53,493 nt of DNA, taken from contig JAFTWX010000090.1 of the NCBI GenBank assembly GCA_017465095.1, positions 1 through 53,493 of the forward strand. Reading direction: 5' to 3'. The notes under the pieces were generated by a model that saw nothing but the letters and a program-made list of their open reading frames with translations, did not search any database and was not told where the DNA came from. The position numbers and the translations under genes were made by a program. Below are positions 41,343-51,220 of this stretch, one piece after another. Position 1 is the stretch's first letter; each line of letters opens with the position of its first letter. Source of the stretch: Lachnospiraceae bacterium. GTDB lineage: Bacteria; Bacillota; Clostridia; Lachnospirales; Lachnospiraceae.

Positions 41343-44261
41343 TTAAAATAATGGCAAAATTTCTCCGAACATTTCTCCGTTTTCCTTAATCTTCGCCTCA
41401 TTACCCACAACACAGAATGCATTCTCTGAAAGCATAGCTTCCACATAGTCCGCCATCCGGCGAATATCTTCCTCGCTGCAGGCTAGAATTTCATCTCTTT
41501 CCTTCTGTTCTTCCTCGAAGGTATATCCGGTCATGTAGGCTGCAAAACTGCGTGCTCCCTCACTGCTCGGCGACAAAGGCATATCTTTCTCGGCGATAGT
41601 TCCGATGATATATTTGGTCATCGTATCTTCATCCGCCGAAAAACTGCGCAGATATTCCGGCGCCTTCTCGTAAACATCCACAGTCTGTTCCAGATTCGGA
41701 TCGCGATAGGAAACAAAATAAGACGCTCCGGCTTTGGTAAAGCTGCTCATACATCCGTAAGCCCCGCCTTTTACCCTCACCTGAAGCCAAAGATATTCAT
41801 ATCCCATCAGAACACGCAAAACACGAAGTACTCCGGTGTAATCCAAGCCGGCTTTTCTGTAATCACCGGCTCTGCAAACATATTGAATTCCGGCCGAAGT
41901 ACAAAAGCCTTCCTGTTTTTTGGAAAGCTGCATCTCAAACGGTTCCCCCGCATTATCCGCAGCATCCAAATGCGCCGAAAATGTCTCTGCACTCTGCATC
42001 AAAACGGATAATCCGGCTTCCGATCCGGTAAAATCATAAATCATGCGTCCTCTGTGATTCAAAAACGCAAGCACTTCCTGTAATTTTTCTATGCATTCCT
42101 GCTTTTTATTGTCGAAATCTGCAAGAAGATCACTGACAAAGCGGTAAAAGCTCACTCCGCCCATCTGATCGTCCGCCCATACCTGCGGAGCAAAATAAGA
42201 CATGGCGCGCATAGCTGCCAGCGAATGTCCTGCGCTGCTCATTCTGGCCTGCAGACGTGATTTCAGCTCTCCCAAAATCTCTTTCAATCGTTTCTCATCA
42301 GTCAGATCCGACGCAAACAACATCTCGGAAATCAAGTCAAACAGCTGCGGTGTCTGTTTCTCAAACGCCTTTCCTTTCACCTCAAAAAGCAGTTTAAACT
42401 CCTCTGTGTTCTTGGAATTGGTATAACTGTTCACCTGGAACGAAATACCGCCGGTGTTCAGATGAATCTCATTAAACAGATCTCCGTACGCATACTTTTC
42501 CGTATTCACAAGTCCGAGCACATTTTTCAAAAGCCCCAAATACGGAAGCAGCTCTGCATGCAAATCACGCGCATCAAATGCCAGACGTACATAGGACACT
42601 CCGTTCGTCTCCACCGGATGATACAAAAGTTTTCCTCCCGCACAGTCTTTTTCCACGGTACAGAATCCGGAAGCCTCCTTCTTTAAATCTGCCCTGGAAA
42701 GCATCGGAATCTTCGCCATATCTTCCGGCGCCGACTCTTCCTCCTGATACTGCGCAAGTGCCTCCGTATCCTCTATAATCTGCGCAAGCTGGCTTTCCGT
42801 CAGTGACTTTTTAAACTCTGCCAACTGCTTCGCAAGCTCTTTGTTCTTCTTTTCTTCCAGTCCCACTACCGGTAACATGGACAGAATCAATTTGTGGGTA
42901 TTGTCCAGAATCTGCTCTTTGACCAGTTTCTCAAAATATCCTGTCTCCGCCTTTTGGCGAAGAACGGCAAATGTATCGTTGGCCTCAATATGCAAAAACG
43001 GTGCATTTGCATCGTAAAGCCAGCTGTCAAGTGCCTGCAGACCGTACATCAACCCTTTCGGATATGCACCGAAATCCGCCTCCCTGTATTTGAATTCAAA
43101 ATAATTCAAAGAAGCAAGGAGTGCTTTTTTCGGAATTCCGTCCTGTACAAGTTTGTTCAGTGTCTCTTCCAAAACAGCGATAAAACGCTCCCCGTCTTCC
43201 GCCTTGGCATTTTTTGCAACAAAGGAGAAAAACGGCTGAAGAATTCCGTTCTCACAAACACTGTAAACATCCTCACCGATGCCTGCGTCCAAAAGTGCCA
43301 CCTTCACCGGTGCCCCCGGCGCAGAGCAAAGAGCGTAGTCCAGCACCTGAAGCGCTACATAAAGCTCCTTGTCCAGACAGGTCCCGACAGAAACATTGTA
43401 TGAAAAATAAGCCGCCGTATCGGTATCCTCCGTCTCCAGCACCGGATACTCTTTCTCGAGTCTGCGCGCCTTTTCAAACGGTTTTTGCATTCCGATCTGC
43501 GAATCCACATCCAAAAACTCATATTTGGAAAGATATTCCTCATCGAGGTAAATCAGTTTTTCCTCCATATCCATGTTGCCGTACAGATAGATATAGCTGT
43601 TGGACGGATGGTAATATTTTTGATGAAAGGCGATAAAATCTTCATAAGTGAGATCCGGAATACACTCCGGTGCTCCGCCGGAATCCACGCCGTAAGCCGT
43701 ATCCGGGTACAAACCATTGTACACATTGCGGTCAAGCAGATCGTCCGCAGACGAATATGCCCCCTTCATCTCGTTGTAAACGACTCCGTTATACGTAATC
43801 TCAGCCTCCGGGCTTTCACATTCATAATGCCAGCCTTCCTGCTGAAAAATCTTTTTCTCTTTGTAAATATTCGGATGGAAAACTGCATCCAGATACACAT
43901 CCATCAAATTGGCAAAATCCTTGTCGTTGCAGCTTGCAACCGGATATACCGTCTTATCCGGATAGGTAATCGCATTCAAAAACGTATTGAGCGATCCTTT
44001 CGCCAATTCCACAAACGGGTCCTTCACCGGATATTTGTCCGAACCGCAGAGTACGCTGTGCTCGATAATATGCGCCACTCCCGTACTGTCTGTCGGCGGT
44101 GTGCGGAATCCGATATAAAACACTTTATTTTCATCTTCGTTGGAAAGAAGCGCTATCTTTGCCCCTGTTTTTTTGTGGCGCAAAATAAAGCCCTGTGACT
44201 TCAGGTCCTCCACTCTTCTTTCTTCGATCCGTTCATATGCTTTCAGTCTGTCAAAATTCAT
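41343..44261 (-). CDS. M16C-family metallopeptidase (presequence protease-like)
   Basis: This 972-residue protein is a zinc peptidase of the pitrilysin/insulinase M16C group, which cleaves peptides enclosed in its chamber. The inverted zinc motif HIIEH lies at residues 64-68 in GVAHIIEHSVLCGSDKYPVKDP, and NEMKGAYSS near residue 163 supplies the third zinc ligand. The remaining two-thirds holds the repeated inactive halves. No signal peptide is seen, so it probably works in the cytoplasm, recycling peptides. GGAGGC lies six bases before the ATG. It follows a 142-residue gene of unknown function by 21 bases. Confidence 0.92.
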   Translation of the reverse strand: MNFDRLKAYERIEERRVEDLKSQGFILRHKKTGAKIALLSNEDENKVFYIGFRTPPTDSTGVAHIIEHSVLCGSDKYPVKDPFVELAKGSLNTFLNAITYPDKTVYPVASCNDKDFANLMDVYLDAVFHPNIYKEKKIFQQEGWHYECESPEAEITYNGVVYNEMKGAYSSADDLLDRNVYNGLYPDTAYGVDSGGAPECIPDLTYEDFIAFHQKYYHPSNSYIYLYGNMDMEEKLIYLDEEYLSKYEFLDVDSQIGMQKPFEKARRLEKEYPVLETEDTDTAAYFSYNVSVGTCLDKELYVALQVLDYALCSAPGAPVKVALLDAGIGEDVYSVCENGILQPFFSFVAKNAKAEDGERFIAVLEETLNKLVQDGIPKKALLASLNYFEFKYREADFGAYPKGLMYGLQALDSWLYDANAPFLHIEANDTFAVLRQKAETGYFEKLVKEQILDNTHKLILSMLPVVGLEEKKNKELAKQLAEFKKSLTESQLAQIIEDTEALAQYQEEESAPEDMAKIPMLSRADLKKEASGFCTVEKDCAGGKLLYHPVETNGVSYVRLAFDARDLHAELLPYLGLLKNVLGLVNTEKYAYGDLFNEIHLNTGGISFQVNSYTNSKNTEEFKLLFEVKGKAFEKQTPQLFDLISEMLFASDLTDEKRLKEILGELKSRLQARMSSAGHSLAAMRAMSYFAPQVWADDQMGGVSFYRFVSDLLADFDNKKQECIEKLQEVLAFLNHRGRMIYDFTGSEAGLSVLMQSAETFSAHLDAADNAGEPFEMQLSKKQEGFCTSAGIQYVCRAGDYRKAGLDYTGVLRVLRVLMGYEYLWLQVRVKGGAYGCMSSFTKAGASYFVSYRDPNLEQTVDVYEKAPEYLRSFSADEDTMTKYIIGTIAEKDMPLSPSSEGARSFAAYMTGYTFEEEQKERDEILACSEEDIRRMADYVEAMLSENAFCVVGNEAKIKENGEMFGEILPLF

Positions 44262-44282
44262 GTCAATGCCTCCGAAAAAATT

Positions 44283-44711
44283 TTATACCGCAAGGGCTGC
44301 AAGATGAAGTTTGGAAAACTTATATTCCATAATGTATTCCGGTTTCAAATGTTCTTTCAGTTCCGGACTATTTACAATATCGCCCACGGTGTAAAGCTGC
44401 TCCTTGTACTCCACTCTCACATTTCCCCTCCGGCCTTTCACAGCTATCGGTGTCATGACCTTAAATTTTCCCTTCAGCTGCTTAAAAACCTCAAACGCCC
44501 GGCTTTCCGGCGTCATCGTCAAAACATGTTCGCACACTCTCATATCTTCACCGGTTTCCGGCAGAACATACATGTAAATCGCTGTTTTTAATCTCTGCGG
44601 CGTATCCTCAGCCTCGGCCATCTCTTTATATGTCATACGCATACCGATATAGATATTCGAAAAATCCTGCAAAACAAATTTAAAATCATTTTCATTTCCT
44701 ATCGTTGTCAT
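44283..44711 (-). CDS. Conserved-looking protein of unknown function (142 aa)
   Basis: I do not recognise this protein. It is soluble, without signal peptide or membrane segment, and has alternating short beta and helix stretches: residues 10-28 (FKFVLQDFSNIYIGMRM), a Lys/Arg-rich middle (VMTPIAVKGRRGNVRVEY near residue 84) and a C-terminal helix ending in LHLAALAV. The start codon follows GGAG that overlaps the end of the sigma-like gene, only four bases from its stop, so expression is coupled. Position between a degenerate sigma factor and an M16 peptidase gives no clear function. Confidence 0.8.
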   Translation of the reverse strand: MTTIGNENDFKFVLQDFSNIYIGMRMTYKEMAEAEDTPQRLKTAIYMYVLPETGEDMRVCEHVLTMTPESRAFEVFKQLKGKFKVMTPIAVKGRRGNVRVEYKEQLYTVGDIVNSPELKEHLKPEYIMEYKFSKLHLAALAV

Positions 44712-44715
44712 ATGT

Positions 44716-45462
44716 TTACTCCATCTCTATGGTATCTATCTGATTTCCGCTGATTTTCATGGCCTCTGCCACCTCATCCATGGTCAGATCCGAATTGGCA
44801 CAAATCTCTTCCACTGTGACCTTGCGACGCATCTCCTCCGACAGTTCACCGGCAATTTCCGCCACCCGGTTAATTTTATCCACGATTTTTTGGTCCACAT
44901 TTTTTTCATCGGCCTCTTCGTTAATCATCTGTTCCATGGCATCCATCATGTACTTTCCGAGAAAACCGTTCACATCATCCCAGATCCTGTCCGTCGCCTC
45001 CAAAGCAGGAAGCTGCGATACCGCCTGTGTCAGTGCAAGATTCCCTTCGCCCACCAGATCTTCCAGAAGAATCCCCTGCCCTGCATAAAGCTTTGCAAGC
45101 TCTACTGCCTGCGCAAGGAACTGAGCCAGGACAACCTGCTGCGCCTCCTGATCTCCCGCAACCGCCGAAAGCATAACCTCGGAAAGCTGCTCTTTCTCCA
45201 TCTGCGGTATTGCCTGCAGGCTCTCTTCGTATTCCTTCAGATAATCCTTGTCCTCCATGGAAAGATATTCATCCAGATCCACCTGCTCGCCGATGGAAAT
45301 TTTTTGCGAGCGCAGGTAATCCTGCAAAAGTTTGTTTTGTTCTTCATTTTCTATGATGTCGGAAAAATACTGCGAAACCTGCTCATGGCTGACACACATT
45401 TTCTGCGCCTTTGCCAGCTGCGTAAGCGCCGCCAGATTTTCCCTGAATTGTTGCTCGTTCAT
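44716..45462 (-). CDS. Degenerate sigma-70 paralogue without region 4
   Basis: This 248-residue protein aligns by eye to the housekeeping sigma factor from region 1 to region 3. Residues 1-60 resemble region 1.1. DYLKEYEESLQAIP near residue 73 starts region 1.2, VAGDQEAQQVVLAQFLAQAV near residue 101 and AGQGILLEDLVGEGNLALTQAV near residue 127 (landmarks GILLEDLVGEGNLAL) match the core-binding region 2.1-2.2. The next part, where normal factors have the aromatic FSTYAxWWIR promoter-melting segment, reads DDVNGFLGKYMMDAMEQMI and lacks it. Region 3 is present (IVDKINRVAEI, VTVEEICANSDLTMDEV). Region 4 is missing. It may bind RNA polymerase without recognising promoters. CAGGAG precedes the ATG. 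Confidence 0.75.
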   Translation of the reverse strand: MNEQQFRENLAALTQLAKAQKMCVSHEQVSQYFSDIIENEEQNKLLQDYLRSQKISIGEQVDLDEYLSMEDKDYLKEYEESLQAIPQMEKEQLSEVMLSAVAGDQEAQQVVLAQFLAQAVELAKLYAGQGILLEDLVGEGNLALTQAVSQLPALEATDRIWDDVNGFLGKYMMDAMEQMINEEADEKNVDQKIVDKINRVAEIAGELSEEMRRKVTVEEICANSDLTMDEVAEAMKISGNQIDTIEME

Positions 45463-45476
45463 ACAAAAACTCCTGT

Positions 45477-46409
45477 CTATTTTTTTATATGTGTATGTGT
45501 AAACAAGTGGTCGCTGCAATACTCATAATTTCCGTCACATTTCGAGCAGAAACGGAATTCCAGTTCCGGATACTCATCCCCGGTGCGACCGCAGATTGCA
45601 CATTTATGTTTTGCAATTTTTTGTATTTTGACCGTCTGCTTTTTGTATGCATTCTGACGCTTGATCTGCGTCGGTGTTCGGAAGGATTTTCTCGTAGTGA
45701 CAAAGAAGATAATGGCCGAAAACAGCGAGAATAAAATCGCAATGCAGTCGGCTGCGGTACAATACCATAAAACGGTAGCTCCTCCCGCCAATACTCCCGC
45801 CAATACTGCCCTAAAGCTGCCGAGGAACTGCAGACCGAGAATCACTGCATAAATAATTCCCAAAACTTTGATTTTAATCGGGATGATAAACATCAAAAGA
45901 ACCTGTACTTCCGGAAAAGTCATGGCAAAGGCCAATATAATCGACATACACACATAATATGTGCTGAAGTAACGGGCCAGCACTGAATAAAAAGACGCAA
46001 GATTCACTCCCAGCTCCATGACCGTCATCGTCTCATTTAATCCGGTAAAAATACAAATCAGATAAAGCAAAAATGCTCCTACGATAGTAAAAATCATACC
46101 GGAAAACAGATACACATTGTACCGGAATGTTCCCCACGCACGCTCCACCGATGTACCGATGGAATAATAAAAATAAAGCATGATTAAAGTGAAGAAATCC
46201 AGACTCTCCGGCGGAATCAAAACCCATGTGACAATACGCCACACCTGCCCGTGGCAGATTTCGTAAGGATTCAGCGTCAGGTAATTGAGAAATCCCGGAT
46301 TAATCAGCTGAATCACATATCCGAATGCATAGCACACAATCAAATACAGCGTCAGATTGCTGATGGCATATTTTCCGTATTTTCGTTCCATTTTTGATAA
46401 CCAGCTCAT
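45477..46409 (-). CDS. Rhomboid-like membrane protein without catalytic residues, zinc-ribbon tail
   Basis: This 310-residue protein has about six membrane helices in its first 220 residues. GQVWRIVTWVLIPP near residue 53 is the rhomboid loop-1 signature (GQxWRxxT), and the fold continues with helices of the right size. The expected catalytic GxSG reads GVNLASF near residue 148 and no GH partner follows, so it should not be a protease. A C-terminal cytoplasmic zinc-ribbon follows: HKCAICGRTG, FCSKCDGN and YCSDHLF, with four Cys and one or two His that can bind zinc. It is the first gene of a unit containing the sigma-like gene. AGAGGTG precedes the ATG. Confidence 0.78.
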   Translation of the reverse strand: MSWLSKMERKYGKYAISNLTLYLIVCYAFGYVIQLINPGFLNYLTLNPYEICHGQVWRIVTWVLIPPESLDFFTLIMLYFYYSIGTSVERAWGTFRYNVYLFSGMIFTIVGAFLLYLICIFTGLNETMTVMELGVNLASFYSVLARYFSTYYVCMSIILAFAMTFPEVQVLLMFIIPIKIKVLGIIYAVILGLQFLGSFRAVLAGVLAGGATVLWYCTAADCIAILFSLFSAIIFFVTTRKSFRTPTQIKRQNAYKKQTVKIQKIAKHKCAICGRTGDEYPELEFRFCSKCDGNYEYCSDHLFTHTHIKK

Positions 46410-46450
46410 ATAAATTATACACCTCTGTTTTTTTAATCGTATCGTTTTTC

Positions 46451-46479
46451 ATTTTATCACGCAAACATTTGAAAGTAAA
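46451..46479 (-). promoter_or_regulatory. Promoter of the rhomboid/sigma-like operon
   Basis: On the minus strand TTTACT (46479-46474) and TAAAAT (46456-46451) are 17 bases apart, 42 bases before the rhomboid-like start. Confidence 0.6.
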
Positions 46480-46553
46480 TTCCTTCATATATTTTTAACA
46501 AAAACTGCCTTTATTGTTTAGATTTTTTTTATATTTCTTAACCAAAATCCACA

Positions 46554-46582
46554 TTGCACAATCAAAAACCTTGGCGTATAAT
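46554..46582 (+). promoter_or_regulatory. Promoter of the 1421-residue activase gene
   Basis: TTGCAC (46554-46559) and TATAAT (46577-46582) are 17 bases apart, about 48 bases before the start codon. It is divergent from the promoter at 46451-46479. Confidence 0.8.
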
Positions 46583-46630
46583 GAAAAATGGTGTCAAAAT
46601 TTGTATAGTAAATAAGAAAGGACGAATACA

Positions 46631-49600
46631 ATGGAAACCGGACTTTACACTCTCGGAATTGATATTGGATCGACCACAGTCAAAATTGCACTTCTCGATG
46701 AAGGGCAAAACATTATATTTTCCGACTATAAAAGACATTTTGCTAATATAAGAGAAACTTTACTTGATCTTTTAAAGGATGCTTTCGCACAGGCCGGAAA
46801 CGTTTCCGTAGCTCCTATGATTACGGGCTCCGGCGGTCTGGCCCTTGCCAACTGTCTTGAGGTACCGTTTACCCAGGAAGTTATCGCCGTATCCACTTCG
46901 CTCAAAAAGTATGCCCCTCAGACGGATGTTGCCATTGAGCTCGGCGGCGAAGACGCAAAGATTATTTATTTCGAAGGCGGCAATGTAGAACAGCGTATGA
47001 ACGGCATCTGCGCCGGCGGTACCGGTTCTTTCATTGACCAGATGGCTTCTCTTCTTCAGACGGACGCCACCGGACTCAACGAATATGCCAAAGGCTATCA
47101 GTCTCTTTACACAATTGCAGCCCGCTGCGGTGTATTTGCAAAATCCGACATTCAGCCGCTCATCAACGACGGTGCCACCAAAGAAGACCTCTCCGCCTCC
47201 ATTTTCCAGGCGGTTGTCAACCAGACCATCAGCGGTCTTGCCTGCGGAAAACCGATTCGCGGACATGTGGCATTTTTGGGTGGTCCTCTCTTCTTTTTAT
47301 CAGAACTCAAAGCGGCGTTTATCCGCACCTTAAAATTGGATGACGACCATATTATCTCTCCGGAGAACCCACATCTTTTTGCTGCCATCGGCTCTGCCCT
47401 GACCGCCAAAGGCGACGTTTGTCTGCCACTGGATGAAATGGTAAATAAATTATCCGAGGATATTAAACTGGAATTCGAAGTGGAACGTATGTCTCCGCTT
47501 TTTGCCACAAAAACCGAATATGAGCTTTTCACCACGAGACACAGTTCACACAAAGTTCGCAGTCGCAAACTTTCTCAGTACAAAGGAAACTGTTATCTCG
47601 GCATTGACGCCGGTTCCACCACAACGAAAGTGGCTCTGATCGGCGAGGACGGCTCTCTTCTGTATTCCTTCTACAGCAGCAACAACGGAAGTCCTTTAAA
47701 AACAGCGATTACCGCATTTAAAGATATTTATTCCCAGCTGCCTGCGGATGCGCACATTATGCACGCCTGCTCCACCGGTTACGGAGAAGCACTGATGAAG
47801 GCTGCATTTATGCTGGATGAAGGCGAAGTGGAAACGGTCGCTCACTATTATGCTGCTGCATTTTTCTCTCCTGACGTTGATTGTATTCTTGACATCGGCG
47901 GTCAGGATATGAAGTGTATCAAAATCAAAAACGGAACCGTGGACAGCGTCCAGCTCAACGAAGCCTGTTCTTCCGGTTGTGGTTCCTTTATTGAAACTTT
48001 TGCAAAATCACTGAATTATACCGTTGAAGATTTTGCTAAAGAAGCATTGTTTGCAAAAAATCCGATTGATCTCGGTACCCGCTGTACCGTATTTATGAAC
48101 TCGAAAGTAAAACAGGCACAGAAGGAAGGCGCTTCCGTTGCGGATATCTCCGCCGGTCTGGCTTACTCTGTTATCAAAAATGCCCTGTTTAAAGTAATTA
48201 AGGTATCCTCTGCAAGCGAGCTCGGCAAAAAGATCGTTGTGCAGGGAGGTACATTCTACAATGATGCCGTTCTGCGCAGTTTTGAAAAAATTGCCGGTTG
48301 CGAAGCGGTCCGTCCGGACATTGCCGGAATCATGGGAGCATTCGGTGCTGCCCTGATTGCAAAAGAACGCTTCCACGAAAAGGAGGCTGTTGCCGCACAG
48401 GATGTTGACGCCGGAGATGTGACATCTTCCATGTTGTCCATCGAAAAGATTAACACACTGGAATTTACAACCCGCATGGCAAAATGCCAGGGCTGTACCA
48501 ACCACTGCCGACTGACCATCAACCAGTTTACCGGCGGACGCCAATACATATCCGGAAACCGTTGCGAGCGCGGTATCGGAAAAGAAAAGAATAAAAACAA
48601 TATTCCGAACCTTTACGAATACAAATTACACCGGATTTTTGACTACGAACCGCTGACCCCGGACGAAGCCGAGCGCGGTCAGGTCGGTATTCCGCGTGTT
48701 CTTAACATGTATGAAAACTATCCGTTCTGGTTTACTTTCTTTACGGAGCTCCGATATCAGGTGGTACTTTCACCGCTCTCAACGCACAAGATTTATGAGC
48801 TTGGTATTGAGTCTATTCCGAGCGAATCCGAATGTTATCCTGCAAAGTTAGCTCATGGTCACATTTCATGGCTGATTAAACAGGGTGTACCGTATATTTT
48901 CTATCCGGCTCTCTTTTATGAGCGCGACGAGGTACCGGGAGCTAACAATCACTACAACTGTCCGATTGTAACTTCGTACTCGGAAAACATCAAAAACAAC
49001 GTGGAGGAAATCGGACGCGGCGACGTGCGTTTCCACAATCCGTTCCTCTCCTTCCGCGACAAGGAAGTAATATATAAAGTATTGAGCAAAGAATTTCCGG
49101 ATATTCCAAACGGCGAGATTTATCACGCTGTGGAAAAAGCATGGGACGAACTGGAAAACGCCCGCTACGACATGCAGAAAAAGGGCGAGGAAACCATCGC
49201 ATGGCTGAACGCCAACAACAAGCGTGGTATTGTTCTTGCCGGTCGTCCGTACCACATTGACCCGGAGATCAATCACGGAATTCCGGAGCTGATCAACTCC
49301 TACGACATTGCCGTTTTAACAGAAGATTCCGTGTCACACCTCGGCTGGCCGGAGCGTCCGCTGATTGTATCCGACCAGTGGATGTACCACTCCCGCTTAT
49401 ATGCAGCAGCATGTTATGTGCGCACGGTGAACAATCTGGATTTAATCCAGCTCAACTCTTTCGGTTGCGGTCTGGATGCTGTGACGACGGACCAGGTAAA
49501 TGACATTCTTACAGCCAGTGACAAGATTTACACTTGTCTCAAGATTGACGAGGTAAACAACCTCGGTGCTGCGAGAATCCGTATCCGTTCTCTCATTGCT

Positions 49601-50896
49601 GCGCTCCACGTAAAAGAACTTCGAAACGAAGAGCGCGTGGTGCACTCCTGCGCAATCAATAAAGTTTCCTTTACCGAGGAAATGCGCAAAGAATATACGA
49701 TTCTCTGTCCGCAGATGTCACCGTTCCATTTTGACATTATCGAATCCGGCTTCAGAGCCTGCGGATACAACTTTGAAGTGTTACCGTCCGACAACCGCCA
49801 TGCGGTGGAAACCGGACTGAAATATGTAAATAATGACGCCTGCTACCCGTCCCTGATTGTAGTAGGTCAGATTATGGATGCGCTGCAATCCGGAAAATAC
49901 GACCTGAACAAAACCGCTGTTGTCATGACGCAGACCGGCGGCGGATGTCGTGCCACCAACTATGTGGGATTCATTCGCCGTGCATTAGCGAAAGCTAACC
50001 TGCAACACATTCCGGTTATCTCCATCAACATGAGCGGACTGGAAAGCAATCCGGGCTTCAAGCTAAATGCCAACGTACTGATTCGCACGGTATACGGTGC
50101 AATCTTCGGTGACATTATTATGAAATGCGTATACCGCATGAGACCGTATGAAATCACTCCGGGAAGCGTCAACGAAGTCCACGAAAAATGGAAAGTGAAA
50201 TGTCAGCAATTTGTTGCCCGCAAACACATGTCCTTTGCGACATTCAATCGTATGTGCAGACAGATGATTGCTGAGTTTGATGCGATTCCGATTCATGAGG
50301 AAAGAAAACCCCGCGTCGGTATCGTCGGCGAAATTCTCGTTAAATTCCTTCCTGCAGCCAACAACTATCTGGCTGAGCTTTTGGAATCCGAAGGTGCCGA
50401 AGCCGTTTGTCCGGATCTTCTGGACTTCATGTTCTACTGCTTCTACAATCAGATATATAAGGCAGAGCAGCTGGGAACGTCCAAGAAAACGGCCCGTGCC
50501 TGCAAAGCAGGTATTGCTGCCATGAACTTTGCCCGCAGTGCTGCTTCCAAAGCATTTACAAGATCAAAGCATTTTGATCCGCCGGCTAATATTTACAAGC
50601 TCGCAGAAGATGCTAAGGATATCGTATCCCTCGGTAACCAGACCGGTGAAGGATGGTTTTTGACCGGCGAGATGCTGGAGCTCATCCACAGCGGTGCAGC
50701 CAATATCGTCTGTACACAACCGTTCGGATGTCTTCCGAATCACGTGGTCGGCAAAGGTGTTATCAAGGAAATCCGCAAGCGTTTCCCTGCGGCGAACATC
50801 GTAGCCATCGACTACGATCCGGGCGCCAGCGAAGTAAACCAGCTGAACCGAATCAAGCTGATGCTTTCGACGGCAAACAAAAACCTAAAAGATTAA
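46631..50896 (+). CDS. Double-activase 2-hydroxyacyl-CoA dehydratase-related protein (DUF2229)
   Basis: This 1421-residue protein contains two ASKHA ATPase domains of the BcrAD/BadFG (HgdC) type: residues 5-265 with [28 protein letters not shown] and [14 protein letters not shown], and residues 320-580 with [27 protein letters not shown] and [13 protein letters not shown]. Activators of this kind use ATP to push an electron into a [4Fe-4S] dehydratase. CQGCTNHC near residue 619 is a likely cluster site. The C-terminal half matches DUF2229 and the HgdB-like dehydratase fold ([14 protein letters not shown] near residue 733, [15 protein letters not shown] near residue 1067). The substrate is unknown. 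AAAGGA precedes the ATG. It is monocistronic, with a promoter at 46554 and a terminator at 50902. Confidence 0.9.
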   Translation: METGLYTLGIDIGSTTVKIALLDEGQNIIFSDYKRHFANIRETLLDLLKDAFAQAGNVSVAPMITGSGGLALANCLEVPFTQEVIAVSTSLKKYAPQTDVAIELGGEDAKIIYFEGGNVEQRMNGICAGGTGSFIDQMASLLQTDATGLNEYAKGYQSLYTIAARCGVFAKSDIQPLINDGATKEDLSASIFQAVVNQTISGLACGKPIRGHVAFLGGPLFFLSELKAAFIRTLKLDDDHIISPENPHLFAAIGSALTAKGDVCLPLDEMVNKLSEDIKLEFEVERMSPLFATKTEYELFTTRHSSHKVRSRKLSQYKGNCYLGIDAGSTTTKVALIGEDGSLLYSFYSSNNGSPLKTAITAFKDIYSQLPADAHIMHACSTGYGEALMKAAFMLDEGEVETVAHYYAAAFFSPDVDCILDIGGQDMKCIKIKNGTVDSVQLNEACSSGCGSFIETFAKSLNYTVEDFAKEALFAKNPIDLGTRCTVFMNSKVKQAQKEGASVADISAGLAYSVIKNALFKVIKVSSASELGKKIVVQGGTFYNDAVLRSFEKIAGCEAVRPDIAGIMGAFGAALIAKERFHEKEAVAAQDVDAGDVTSSMLSIEKINTLEFTTRMAKCQGCTNHCRLTINQFTGGRQYISGNRCERGIGKEKNKNNIPNLYEYKLHRIFDYEPLTPDEAERGQVGIPRVLNMYENYPFWFTFFTELRYQVVLSPLSTHKIYELGIESIPSESECYPAKLAHGHISWLIKQGVPYIFYPALFYERDEVPGANNHYNCPIVTSYSENIKNNVEEIGRGDVRFHNPFLSFRDKEVIYKVLSKEFPDIPNGEIYHAVEKAWDELENARYDMQKKGEETIAWLNANNKRGIVLAGRPYHIDPEINHGIPELINSYDIAVLTEDSVSHLGWPERPLIVSDQWMYHSRLYAAACYVRTVNNLDLIQLNSFGCGLDAVTTDQVNDILTASDKIYTCLKIDEVNNLGAARIRIRSLIAALHVKELRNEERVVHSCAINKVSFTEEMRKEYTILCPQMSPFHFDIIESGFRACGYNFEVLPSDNRHAVETGLKYVNNDACYPSLIVVGQIMDALQSGKYDLNKTAVVMTQTGGGCRATNYVGFIRRALAKANLQHIPVISINMSGLESNPGFKLNANVLIRTVYGAIFGDIIMKCVYRMRPYEITPGSVNEVHEKWKVKCQQFVARKHMSFATFNRMCRQMIAEFDAIPIHEERKPRVGIVGEILVKFLPAANNYLAELLESEGAEAVCPDLLDFMFYCFYNQIYKAEQLGTSKKTARACKAGIAAMNFARSAASKAFTRSKHFDPPANIYKLAEDAKDIVSLGNQTGEGWFLTGEMLELIHSGAANIVCTQPFGCLPNHVVGKGVIKEIRKRFPAANIVAIDYDPGASEVNQLNRIKLMLSTANKNLKD

Positions 50897-50901
50897 ATTT
50901 T

Positions 50902-50981
50902 AAATCCCCGGCAATTCTTTTTTTGCAAAGTCACGCTGCCGCTTAACGACTTTACCAAAAAGAATTGCCGGGGATTTTTAT
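50902..50981 (+). terminator. Long hairpin terminator of the activase gene
   Basis: AAATCCCCGGCAATTCTTTT (from 50902) pairs with its complement at 50957-50977, a stem of about 21 bp, enclosing a 33-base loop that contains a second small stem (AAAGTC with GACTTT). A run of five T follows. It is unusually long for a terminator but plausible. Confidence 0.85.
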
Positions 50982-51018
50982 GGTTGTGGTCGGGGTTATG
51001 TTTGTCTTGTGTTTGGTT

Positions 51019-51068
51019 TTATGTAAACCCGTGGGGTATATATGAAAAAAGCTTGCCGTGGTGCCCCG
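51019..51068 (+). repeat. 50-bp intergenic repeat, copy 1
   Basis: Starts TTATGTAAAC and ends TGCCCCG. The interior (CCGTGGGGTATATATGAA and onward) is less similar to the other copies than the ends. Its start is 71 bases before copy 2. Confidence 0.6.
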
Positions 51069-51089
51069 CTTGAGCTTGTTTTTCTTGTG

Positions 51090-51139
51090 TTATGTAAACT
51101 AATTGGGCATATGAATAATATAATTGCTCTGGTGCCCCG
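51090..51139 (+). repeat. 50-bp intergenic repeat, copy 2
   Basis: Starts TTATGTAAAC, continues TAATTGGGCAT and ends TGCCCCG, the same 50-base length as copy 1. Its first 20 bases match copy 3 in reverse with one mismatch. Confidence 0.65.
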
Positions 51140-51160
51140 TTTTTTCAAAAAATCGGGGCA
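51133..51160. repeat. Hairpin joining repeat copies 2 and 3
   Basis: TGCCCCG (51133-51139) and CGGGGCA (51154-51160) are complementary and flank T6 and A6 runs that also pair, giving a strong hairpin at the junction of the head-to-head copies. Confidence 0.65.
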
Positions 51161-51204
51161 TAGAAATCAATATTAGGGCCTCCATGCCCAAGTAGTTTAC
51201 ATAA
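51154..51204 (-). repeat. 50-bp intergenic repeat, copy 3 (inverted)
   Basis: Read on the minus strand it starts TTATGTAAAC, continues TACTTGGGCAT and ends TGCCCCG, 51 bases long. With copy 2 it forms a 115-base inverted repeat. Confidence 0.65.
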
Positions 51205-51220
51205 TTCTATGCCAAGACAT

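Noticed and set aside
46772..47568. Minus-strand open frames inside the activase gene
   Set aside because: Composition and lack of start signals show they are shadows of the 1421-residue coding sequence.
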